Positions 46,405 through 56,459 of a DNA stretch of 64,000 nt are shown piece by piece. The stretch lies in contig JAHLJT010000631.1 of assembly GCA_031308135.1 (NCBI GenBank), forward strand, positions 2,829,371 through 2,893,370. The letters run 5' to 3'. A model generated the notes under the pieces. It saw only the letters and a program-made list of their open reading frames with translations, did not search any database and was not told where the DNA came from. A program made the position numbers and the translations under genes. The DNA comes from Acheta domesticus (Eukaryota > Arthropoda > Insecta > Orthoptera > Gryllidae). Position 1 is the stretch's first letter. Each line of letters starts with the position of its first letter.

Positions 46405-47060
46405 CGTTGGCGGTGGTGGCGATGGCGGGGGGGGGCGGTGGCGGTGGTGGCGGTTGTGGTGGTGGTGACGGTGGTGACGGTGGCGGCGGTGGCGGCGGCG
46501 GGAGTGGCGGGGGTGGCGGTGGCGGGAGTGACAGCGGTGTAATGGTGACAGCGGCGGTGGTGGCGGTGACTGTGGTGCAGGGCGGCGGCGAGGGGGGGCT
46601 GTGGTGGTTGTGGCGGCGATGACGGTGGTGGCGGCGGCAATGGCGGAGGCGGCGGTGGTGATGGCGGTGGCGGTGAAGGTGTTGCGGCGGTGGCGGCGGC
46701 GGTTGCGGCGGTGGCGGCTGTGGCGGTGGTGGTGGCGGTGGCGGAGCGTCGGAGGCGGTGGTGGCGACGGTGGCGGCGACGTTGGTGGCAGTGACGTTTG
46801 TGACGGCGGTGGCTGCGGTGGTGGCGGTGCGGCGGCGGCAGTGGGGGTGGAGGCTGTGGAGGTTGTGGGGGCAGCGGCGGCGACCGCGATGGCGGTGGTG
46901 GCGATGTTGATGGGTGGGCGGGCCGGGGGGCGGGGGGCTGCGGTGGCGACGGTGGCAGGGGCGGCGGCGACGGCGGCGGCGGCGGCGGTGGTGGTGGTGG
47001 TGGTGTTAGTGGCGGCGGAGGCGGGAGCGACGTCGGTAGTGGCGGGGGAGGCGATGGTCA
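46405..47060 (+). repeat. Long GGC/GGT trinucleotide tract
   Basis: About 650 bp built almost wholly of ggc, ggt, gcg and gtg triplets in irregular order, with longer pure runs such as (ggc)n near 46970. The purine/pyrimidine asymmetry and lack of stops create frames of 150-310 codons on both strands (Gly/Val/Ala on plus; Thr/Pro/Ala/His on minus). I treat them as repeat translation. GGC tracts of this size are unusual and structure-prone. Confidence 0.9.
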
Positions 47061-47439
47061 AGAGACTCCGCTCCGGTTGTCGCCTTCACTTGACTCCACG
47101 CGATATGCGCTGAGCCAGGGAGCTCGTCTGGCAAGCCTCGAAGAAAACAACTAGTCCAAGCGCTGGACGGATGGATGAACTTCAAAGGATCGCAATATCA
47201 CACATTTCAGCACACACACTTAATACACTGCTCTTCATTCATTGGTCGAGTTGTCGGGCATTTACCCTTTCGGCTGGTATTACGACGATGACGACTTCTT
47301 CTCAATTTTGAACATTAGTACTTTACTGTAATGGCTATGATATATGGCAAACGTGGTCCTTGCTTTTCACAACACTTATCAGAAAATGTCTATATCTCAC
47401 ATGGGATTCAAATTCAGTGCATGAAGGCGGAAGTGTGTG
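47061..47439. other. Unassigned sequence
   Basis: Nothing recognised. Confidence 0.4.
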
Positions 47440-47706
47440 CAAACGAGAGAAAGGAACAAGGACGAGGAAGGTAAGCTCGCGCGTGGTCGTCGCGTATTGT
47501 TAAGGCTTCGACTTTCACCAGCTTTTAATCCGAAAAATTCTAGAGAACTGCGGATCAGAGACTGGGCTCCAGATTTCTTCTCCAGACAGAGGCTGAATTC
47601 GACCTAGCTGTAGGGCTAATGTCGAAAATCTGCCATCACTGAGACCTCCCAGTCCGAGTCACTGCGTAGGCAACAGATGTTTTGTGCCGAGCAACTGACC
47701 CGGTAC
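47440..47706 (-). mobile_element. Long SINE, copy 9 (head half only, diverged)
   Basis: The match runs from gaacaaggacgaggaagg through gctgaattcgacctagctg and gtcgaaaatctgcc to gagcaactgacccggtac. The tail half is absent. Confidence 0.75.
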
Positions 47707-48330
47707 AAGTGATGGAAGTGGCTTTTTTTGAATCACAGACATGTGCTCGTTTACGCTACACAAAGCATTTTTACTTCGACGCTATTTTAGTAATTCCGTG
47801 CACTCCGCAATTTTAGAAGTCGAATAGAGCGTTAGTGTGAGAACTCCGCTTCGGAAACTAACCGCTTCAAAAGTCTTTAATATCAATCAATTCGTTCAAT
47901 ATCGTGGGTTTAAGGATGAAATATTAATCAACATTGCAGATTAACCAAATATAGACTACAATTTCATTATTTGAATTTAAGCATTTCATGTGCGGAAAAT
48001 TCACTGTGATATTGTCAAGAAATGAATTTAAAAAGAAACAAACATTGTTTCTTCAACAGCGAATGTCTACACACTTCCTCAGCAACTGTCCCCAAATCAT
48101 TAGTGATCTTCACTTCCTGTTACGGTCCCCAATTGCATTTTAAAGACCCACTGTGCACTTCAATCTTGGAGTTTTTTACTTTAATGCTCTTACAAATTCC
48201 GAGGCCTTTTGTCGCCAGACGATATTTTGGTATGAAAGATTCATAAAACATGGATTTGGACTACACAATGTGTTAGAGGAAGTAATTTACTACACATAGG
48301 AACAAGATTTATCCACTTTTTCGTTTCCAG
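47707..48330. other. AT-rich, no gene
   Basis: Only the 48262-48325 block shared with 43705-43775 stands out. Confidence 0.4.
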
Positions 48331-48838
48331 GGACCGGCTTAGGTGGCTCAGGGATTCAAATGATGCCAATGCAGTGCCTCAGATTGGGAGGGCTTAGGGT
48401 TCGAGCCCTGACAGTGGTCCTGATTCTTGACACTAGTCGGTGACTGGAGAAGAATTCTAATGGCCTGTTGCTCTGATCGGTAGTTTTTTCGTGGTTTCTT
48501 CCATCAACACCAGGCGAATGTCGGAGCAGTACCCTAACAAATGTGCCACGGAGCGCGCGCGTTCTTTCCTTCCTCTTCCTTGTCCTATCCTCACTCCATA
48601 CTTATACACACGTACACTTACATACACTACATTGCCACATGTCGGTTGCTTAGAGCATGTCCCGGTCCGTGGGAGATACATCGTTGGGGAGAACTCCGCA
48701 AGCCAACGTGTAGGTCGTCGCCGGATCTCGCCGTCCAGATGGGAAGGCCACCACCAGCTCTCGCGGTACTAAGCCCTACACTTACGAAAGTAACGACATT
48801 ATTAGTTTTTCGCATCCGAAAATGAATCAATCAATCGT
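48331..48838 (+). mobile_element. Long SINE, copy 10 (complete, sense orientation)
   Basis: This is the clearest view of the family. It begins ggaccggcttaggtggctca. tggctcaggga (48344-48354) matches the pol III A box at 10 of 11 positions, and ggttcgagccc (48398-48408) is a good B box 54 bp later. The body of about 400 bp follows, and the element ends gaatcaatcaatcg, an (ATCA)n-type tail. The length of about 508 bp is long for a SINE. The tRNA-derived head would supply internal pol III transcription, with reverse transcription by an unidentified LINE partner. Confidence 0.9.
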
Positions 48839-49737
48839 TACTAGGGTTCGGCAAGAAGAGTCCTTCTGTCGAAAAACTGGCATTCTCCGGCGTACTATTA
48901 CAATACTTTTTCTTCTTACCCAGAAAGTTATTCAATAAATTTACTACGGGCTGTAGTGACAAGCGTGAAACACCGGGTAGATAAATCCCTGTACAAGAGG
49001 GAGACATGTTTTACAGAGAACAGCCCAGGTTATTGCTGTCTGAAGGTATCATTTAGGATAATATCCACTCTCGCGTTTACAGTGGCGGGGAACATTTACG
49101 GCACCCCACAAGACGCTCCACTAAAATAGTAACCGACAGACTTAGCATTTACTTGGCCTGACGCAAGTTTACAATATGGGACGAGGTATCATGTGACCTT
49201 AAAGGCGGGTGACAACATATCCTGTTCTTTCACTAGAGGGATAAATCCGCATGCAGTACGAAAAACAAAAAGTGTACTGCATGTTGATGGTTCTTAAAAC
49301 AACCAGAAGGAAAACTATTTCTACACAATACTGCGTAAAAATCATGCAGTGAATATTTTAGCTTCGATTTTAAAACGTGCCCAATGCACAAATTAGAATA
49401 TACTCGGTTCCTTCCTGAAATTAATAATTATTCAATTTGATTTTTCGACCATTTACTGAAAGATGCGACTTTCTATCTTCCAGAAAAAATGATGGCAACT
49501 GAAAATCTTTAACGATCGGGAGTTCATTCATTGCTTAAATGTTTCGTTGATACCGTCTTAAATACATGTTTAAGCAAATGCAAAACATTTATAAAGGAAC
49601 GGCTTAAAAAGGCGCCACAACGTAATATTGTGGTAAGGCTGTACATAACAAAAACGTGATAAAAACTGATGCAAAATAGGAATGAGATTTTGGGAAAATT
49701 CTCTGCATTACATTGGCCAACAGTGAAAATCTTTCAG
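48839..49737. other. AT-rich, mostly unassigned
   Basis: A piece at 48868-48912 (gtcgaaaaactggc...tattacaatactttt) matches the right end of the 15050-15297 element. No gene. Confidence 0.4.
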
Positions 49738-50773
49738 GCTTGAAAATAAGCTTTTCCGATTGATTTGATAATGGAAAAAATGAAAACGTTTCAAACTTTC
49801 GGCTAGCTATTGGTTCTCAGCTGTAGCCCATGTAAGAGACATAACTTTTGTCATGTGTATGGTGATATGACATAGCGGGGAAGCTTTTAAGAATTTCGAA
49901 GAATATTTATAGAATTTCTATTTGAAATTATTATTTTTTTAAACTAGAGCTAACGAACAAAGCCGGGCAGCCATGGACAGGAGAGGTCGCTAAGGCTGTA
50001 GAGCCAGAGCTGCCTTGGTTTCGAGGGGTCGCGGAATCGAATCCTGACTCGGGCATGAATGTTTGTACGTGTCGTGTTCATTCATAGGTAAACAATCGCA
50101 GGGGTAGCTACATGGCCCGGTAGTTAAAAAGCGAACAAAAAAATCGGATGTCATATTCGTTTCTCTCGCTCACATATCACGGTAGTTTTACTATTTTCAG
50201 AAAGGAAAGAATTTCAAAGTTCATTTTTGTTGTACCAATATGTTGGTCCATCATTTAAAAGACAGAATAAAATCTTGAAATAACAGTTTTATACAATAGT
50301 AAATGAAATGCATATTCTTCACAACGTTTCGGAAATAACTGGTTTCCATCATCAAGTGGCAAACAAGGGTTAGATACAAACAGAAGAATTACAAAAAATT
50401 CTACATTTCGTTACAAAAATATAAAAAAATATGTAAGCTTGATCAAAATATGTATATTTAAGAATGTGACGAATCTGCGGGCCAATGAAGATACCTTCTT
50501 TAATTCTAGCATCGCTGATCTGTGGAAATAGCCTCTAAGGTCATAAAAAGCTTCCCCGCCATGTCATATCACCACACACATGACAAAAGTTATGTTTCTT
50601 ACATGGGCCACAGCAGAGAACCAATAGCTACATGAAAGTTTGAAACGTTTTCGTTTTTTCCATTGTCAAATCAATCGGAAATGCTCATTTTCAAGCTTAT
50701 TTCATTTAATATTTATAAAACTGTTCTTTCAAGATTTTTTCTATCTTTTAAAAGATGGACCAACATATTGATA
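49738..50773. mobile_element. Complex foldback structure with three related arms
   Basis: The unit at 50541-50773 has two parts that recur inverted upstream. Its first 155 bp match 49738-49895 (cttgaaaataagc, gattgatttga, gaaacgtttcaaac-like, ctattggttctc, catgacaaaag-like). Its last 75 bp match 50235-50310 (ccaatatgttggtccatc, ttttaaaaga, aacagttttat). The second inverted part is followed on the minus strand by a hammerhead-like motif (50359-50321). The whole may be two or three partial copies of one element inserted in opposite directions. Confidence 0.75.
49966..50150 (+). mobile_element. tRNA-derived SINE-like sequence inside the foldback
   Basis: It reads gccgggcagccatgg...gtcgctaaggctgtag...gcggaatcgaatcctgactcgggcatgaatg. 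The block gaatcgaatcc is close to a B box, and ctcgggcatgaatgt resembles sequence following the B box in insect SINEs. It sits between the outer arms. Boundaries are rough. Confidence 0.45.
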
Positions 50774-50783
50774 TAATTGAAAA

Positions 50784-50786
50784 TAA

Positions 50787-50822
<36 letters not shown>
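50784..50822 (+). repeat. (AAAT)n microsatellite
   Basis: About nine aaat/ataa units directly after the foldback structure; it may be the tail of that element. Confidence 0.9.
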
Positions 50823-51519
50823 ATATTAACTGCTTTGGGAAAGATCCCGGTGGCAGCTCTCCATAGATCCATCGAGTAATACATTTACATACAAGTTATA
50901 AATTACGTATAAGTTTACATTAAATTAAGTACATTATAAACACATTTTATGCAGATTACGACTAAAACTAAGTGAATACAAAATTTTAATGTTCTAGTCT
51001 AACATACGTACAATTATAACTATTTCTAATTGATGATTTTTAAATTATTTTTGAATTTTTCCACACTTTGAATTAGAGTCTCTAGTAGTATTGCAGGTAA
51101 TTCGTTCCAGTTTTTTATTGTCCGATTAACGAACGAAAATTTTCCAATATCTGTATTCTGCTGTTTTTGTTTTATAGACACAAACTAGAAATATTCATTT
51201 TTGTTGAACGCGTTATTTTTGCGCAGGGGTTTCGGGCAAAGACACATCGGCGGGTGCCCGGCACAGGTATCTGGCGTCCTTGCCCGTGAACCGCCGCGCC
51301 GGGCCGTCCGCGGGAGGCGCGCGCGAGGCTAATAGGCGTCCTGCATAATTAGGAGCGCGCCTAAAAAGGCCGGGGCAGCAACGGGCGAGCGGCCGGCGCC
51401 GCCGCACCCGCCATCACGGCCACTGCCCCTCCCCCCCCAAAAACCAACACGGTTTTGCGATTTTGTTCAATATCAGTGGACCCGGCAAGGCTTCGCCATT
51501 GCAGTGTAATACACATTAC
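50823..51519. other. AT-rich sequence and a small CpG-rich island (51230-51430)
   Basis: No gene seen. Confidence 0.4.
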
Positions 51520-52172
51520 CAGGGGGCGGTGTTTGATGATCTAATACATCAACAAAAATGATCAATAAAGTGCTCTTGAAATGTGTTAAAAATGCCCTAA
51601 AAGCAAAGAAAAATTACGTAAAAAAGGTGATCGAAACGAATTAGAATGAACAACTCAAGCTGTTGGATACGTTACTGACGAAATCGAGACTGCTTCTACT
51701 TGTTAAAGTGAACTCAGCTATCAAACTTTTGGTTTGGACTGTTCTTTACCAGAAAATCTCTGTCTTTAGTCATCCCCAATTCGGTTGAACCACCAATAGC
51801 ACTGACAGGTGTCATAAGAACCTTGTATTACATACTCACGATGGCTGATTTTACAACAAAGAAATCAATTAGACTACCAGGTATAGGTACTCAGAAATTC
51901 TCTGGAGAACATTTCTTGCATCTCCTAAATATTACTTGAAGCACGTACCATTAAAATTATATTAAAATCGATTAAATCAGCGAAAATGCATTAAAAATTA
52001 CAGAAAGAGGTAAAAAGTGACTTGTTAGTGAATTCGTCGAAAAATGCAAAACAAATGACGTATAAAACGGGCCTATTCCTTTTGTCAAAACAGAAAAACG
52101 CGGATTAGTATAGAAATTCATTTTATAAGGCGAAAAGAAAAAAAATGACATATCATTAAAATTTGTGCCCGA
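51520..52172 (+). mobile_element. Non-autonomous hAT-like element, inverted copy of the 61-kb type
   Basis: It matches 61164-61773 and 28031-28650 in reverse orientation through most of its length (tgccctaaaagcaaagaaaa, gaacaactcaagctgttgg, cgaaatcgagactgcttct). Ends are cagggggcggtgtttgatg and the degenerate caTTaaaatttgtgcccga. Flanks cacattac (51512-51519) and tacatcac (52173-52180) agree at 6 of 8 positions. Confidence 0.75.
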
Positions 52173-54089
52173 TACATCACACACTACTGGTCACGGGATT
52201 GTTAATCACGTTTTACGCAGTGGAAAAATTCTAATAGATGAAAGACTATCTCGTAAGTATGGGTTTGTTCTATGTCCTAGATTGGACATGGTTGTCAAGT
52301 ATTGTTAAAACGTTCTCCCTCAAATTTGAACTTGCTTTCGCTATGACACTTTCTTGGAGAAATTAGATTGACTTTTCCGAGATTCATGTAAGGATTCCGG
52401 CCGATAATTCACAATTGCAGGGACAGAATATTTGTATGTAGTGAAGAAACGCTTAATCCTTGACTGTGCATACGGTTGCGTAGAGTTCAGGGGCGCTTGA
52501 GTGGTCATAAACGAATGAAGCATCATCAACAACACCCCCACATGTCAGATTTAATTCAAATCACTCTTTAAATACTCCCATTACTAATAAGAACAAAGTT
52601 GGGAAGTTTTGGCGAAATCGGACTAGTAGTTTTTGCGTCTATGTACCACACATACGCACATTCCCTTTTATTTATATATATTCAAAACAATTATTACATA
52701 TTGATCGCATCTTCTTAAACGCATTATTACCATTATCAATATCCATTTTAAATTTAATGCAAACAGCAAAAATCCTGAGTTTGTGAAGGAGGTGTTCAAA
52801 CTGAAATGCTCTCCCCCCACCCCTAAATACAGCACTTACTGAATGCGCCTTTGATGACCACTACTGCAATCCCGTCCACAATCTCCTGTGCCATAGCCGC
52901 CACCACTACGACCATCACCGCTGCCACCGCAACGGACACAGCCATATCTGCTACAACGCCAGTTGTCGCTACCTGCGAGTGACACGGTCGTTGCCCTCAC
53001 CACTTCTCCCTTTTGAGTCTCGGCAATAGCCATCCCCTTTCGAAGCAGCTTCGCCAACATCACTGCCATCACGCCCCTTCGCTAATAAATCCTGTTTTCA
53101 CTGCCTCCTCTAACACAATTGCGTGCACATACAGTTTTGATAGCATACGTCTGTCCCAACTACGCAGTTTTCGGCACTGCTAAACAGGTATTTCCAAAAG
53201 TCAACTCCACTAAATAACTCTCCAACAGTCCAACACACATGGCGACGCACACTATAGAATGTCTCTATACTGTTCCCTCACCAACAATACTATTATCGGA
53301 GCTGCAAATTTTCCGCAACAATGCGCACCAGGAACTTCCGAAATCCTTTCTTAGTAAATGCTATCAAAGAACTTACGCGCGACAAAAAATAAAATATAAT
53401 TATTTGAGAAGAAAGGGGGTGCAGATGAACGTAATGACAGACGCAATTGAGCGGACGAAGTGTTGCACATCGTAGCAAAATAACATAGTAACGTAGAAGT
53501 ATGATTGAAGAGACATTACTCTAAGAGGGGTCAGTTTAGCAGGTCGGGAAACATATGAATGTCATGTCGGACAGATCGCATTGCAAGAGGTAGAATCGAC
53601 GCCATCTACAAGTGAGTCAACTGCAACCGAACGCATGACGAATTGAGCGCGTGGACATAACGTGTAGTTATGTTGCCAGAAGTGTCTAAGGAGCAGCTGG
53701 TAAAGAGGTCTCTTCGGGTAGTAATCTCTCTCTAACATTGATGTTGATACATATTTATGTTAAAGCAGGTCATGCACTTGCACTCTAACGGAAAAGTCGC
53801 AATATTGTGGACATCTGATAGGGCAGCCAACTATTCAGTAGTCATATGAACAGACTAGAAAGGGAAAAGACAGACATGGTACTTTACCAAAGTGAAAGTA
53901 CTTCTCTATTACGCCACAATGATCTGATCACACAAATGTACATTTTAAAACAGAAAAATATTCATTTGAATTACTAGAATTCTGTCAAGAAAGTTATCTA
54001 CTTTATGATCCACAACAAAACATCATTCACCTTTTCGCTGGTCAAAATATTATTCACCCAAACTTCCAGTGATGTCATTTTTGTCAGGT
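52173..54089. other. Unassigned; possible LINE/SINE tail near 52600
   Basis: At 52594-52680 the text gttgggaagttttggcgaaatcgg...tttttgcgtctatg...tttatttatatata resembles the 3' end shared by many RTE-type LINEs and their SINEs in insects. The rest is AT-rich to mixed without genes. Confidence 0.35.
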
Positions 54090-54620
54090 GACGCATGAAG
54101 TACGACGAGTCTCGCCGGACTGGCGTGGCCGAGCCACCAGGTCCAGCCCCGCGTGCGGGCGCGCGGGCCTCCTCAGTATGCCCGCCGTCTTTCTTATCGG
54201 GCGCCGCATCTCATCTACGGCCTTCCCAGACCCCATCGGCGGTGACGTCAGCCCCACGCGCAGGCCTTGGGACGCCGCCGCGCCGCGCCGCGCCGCGCCG
54301 CGCCGCCTCCAAACATTCGTACTTTGCTGAGCGCTGCCGCGGGGCCGGGAGGCGACGCCCCGGCCCCGCGCGGCGATGCGATCTGACGCGCGTCACGCGG
54401 CCCGCCAGACGACGTGTCGCCCCGCCCGGCCCCGCCCTGTCCCGCCCCGCCCAGCCCCGCCGGACGCGGGGACCACCGGGCCGACTGCTCCTGTTGCGCC
54501 CCCCCCCCCACGCGGAAAGGAAAGGCCGGCTGGCCGGCCGCTGCGCTGGTTCCTCCGCGGAGGTCCTGTGCTGCCCGAGTCTGGTCCTTGGGCCACCATT
54601 GTCCAAGATGCGAAGCAGTT
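54090..54620. other. CpG-rich island with (CGCCG)n
   Basis: Strongly GC-rich with a pure pentamer run at 54272-54307 and cccgccccgccc pieces. Frames on both strands overlap one another and are Arg/Pro/Ala-rich; none is credible. Confidence 0.55.
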
Positions 54621-54660
54621 GTTTCCCCGGGAACACTTTTGCCTCCCTCCAACTCGACAA

Positions 54661-55240
54661 CTCGATTGATTGATAGATTATGATGTTTTCAACTGCTGTA
54701 ATTTTTTAGTTCCCTAAGTATAGTGCACGTTGCAAACACTGGCTTCCGCGGCCGCCGGAGTCTACTTCGCTGTTCGGGAGACGTGACATCTCCCGGACGC
54801 CAATTAGAAAGGTATGTTCTATTTCGGGAGGTGAAGGTGTTTCCTCCCCTTTACAATGGGACATCCGGCGCCGACCTACAAGTCAACTTGGGAGTTCCTA
54901 CTTCAGGTATCACCACATGTGGTGGTGTAGTGCATGTAAGTTTGTATGTGTCTGTGTAATAGGGAAAGAGAAAGGACCAAGGGAAAGGGACGATCATGCG
55001 AGGTCCTTGACCCATTTGTAAGCGTCTGCTCCGGCATTCACGGGGAACGGGTCGGAGAAACCACGGAAAACTACCGTTCACAGCATCCGACCTCTGGAAT
55101 TCTCCTCCAGATAGGCCTGAATTCGACCCCGCTCTAGAGGGCATCGATCCGCCGCCCTCGGGACTTGAAAACTAGGACCTCCAAGAGAGGGACTCTGCAG
55201 TGGCAACAGTTTATCCCCTTGAGTCACCTCAGCCGGTCCT
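54661..55240 (-). mobile_element. Long SINE, copy 11 (with small internal insertion)
   Basis: It runs from the tail remnant ctcgattgattgatagatt to the head ending cacctcagccggtcc. About 85 bp at 54732-54815 are extra compared with other copies and include a near-inverted gggagacgtgacatctccc. The B box is worn (gggacttgaaaacta). Confidence 0.88.
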
Positions 55241-55973
55241 ACATCTCGAGCGAAACGGGTGGCTTGAACACACGTAGTTGGCAGATCGCAGCTGAAGGTC
55301 ATGTGTCCTCACGTGGTGAATTTTCTGACCATTGTACTATTGCCCTATCAATGCACTAAAAAGACATAGCGTAAACACTTTTGTGATGTATAAGATATTT
55401 TTTATCGGATTAATAACGGCACATTCTGTATACTTAGGTGGACGTCGACCACTATCTCAATGAGAATTCTACTGCCATGCTGTGCTAATCGATTATTTCC
55501 TCGATTCCCTTAGATAAACTCACGACGGATAACATAACCATGAAGCACACGCGATCCTTCCTACTCCATCCTGTTCATCCCTCGTGTTCTCCAAAGACTC
55601 CGGAAGATGTCAGGCCAAGGGTGGTTGAGTTGAACTGCCGTAGGAAGAAGAAATACCGGGCGTATAAAAGGGAATTCCTTGTATAATTGAGTTGTCAACT
55701 TCTTCATAATTTTGCAGTGTGAAGGTGTCTTGGGTCTCAGAACTCAATCTCATAGCAAAGGTATTGGTGCCATAAAATGTAAAAGCCACGCTTAGAAATG
55801 AAGTCGAGCGGAAGTTCCGGGCCGCATCAAGCTGCAAACAATCGCATCTTCGTCACGAGTCTACTAGTGAAATTCCGCACCAATATGCCCGTGTTGTATC
55901 TGGTGCGATGTCGTTTCTTGCGCCGTGGTTGTACTCAATGATCAGAAAAGATAGGAAAAGTAACATGAAGGAC
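55241..55973. other. Unassigned sequence
   Basis: No gene recognised. Confidence 0.4.
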
Positions 55974-56039
55974 GCAAAGGGTTTTTATAGACGAAAATGG
56001 CCATTCTCTTGGCCAATTTCGTCTACAAAAACCCTTTGC
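55974..56039. repeat. 66-bp hairpin with 30-bp arms
   Basis: gcaaagggtttttatagacg and onward pairs with its reverse complement (cgtctacaaaaaccctttgc) with only two or three mismatches and a loop of about 6 bases. In size and shape it resembles a microRNA precursor or a minimal foldback. The neighbouring gccattttattggccatt repeats are also symmetric, which favours a repeat origin. Confidence 0.85.
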
Positions 56040-56415
56040 CATTTTATTCCCTTGTATCTGCCATTTTATTGGCCATTCTGAAGATAATCTTCCAGAATTG
56101 CGGAAAGTACAGGATTCCTGATTTTATCACGATTAATAGAGACCATCTTTAAAGATCAACTTCAAACCGTTGAAGAAATCCTATTTACAGCGTGCGAATG
56201 ATTTTGCGAACCAGCAGTACCTCTTTCTGGGTGTGTGACGCCTCCGTTTTTAGACTCCAAGTCTCGTTGTAACTGCTCGTGTTCCTGTCAGCTACACGTG
56301 ACCTTTCGCCCTGACATTTGTGTGTTAGAGAACGAATGAGATAAAGAATGCGTTGCTTCGGTGTTAGTTGTTAGTACCATTCCTATTACTGGTAACGTGA
56401 ATAATGACTTATCTT
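56040..56415. other. Unassigned sequence
   Basis: No gene recognised. Confidence 0.4.
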
Positions 56416-56459
56416 AAGTGTCATTTCGTGCAAATGTCATTGTGCACGAAATGACACTT
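56416..56459. repeat. 44-bp perfect hairpin
   Basis: aagtgtcatttcgtgca and its exact complement flank a 10-base loop. Confidence 0.9.

Noticed and set aside
46126..47061. Open frame of 311 codons, minus strand
   Set aside because: It translates the GGC/GGT tract as low-complexity Thr/Ala/Pro/His. Frames on the plus strand are also open, as expected for a stop-free repeat.
48331..48420. tRNA gene at the SINE head
   Set aside because: Only the promoter boxes are conserved; the same head occurs on many SINE copies.
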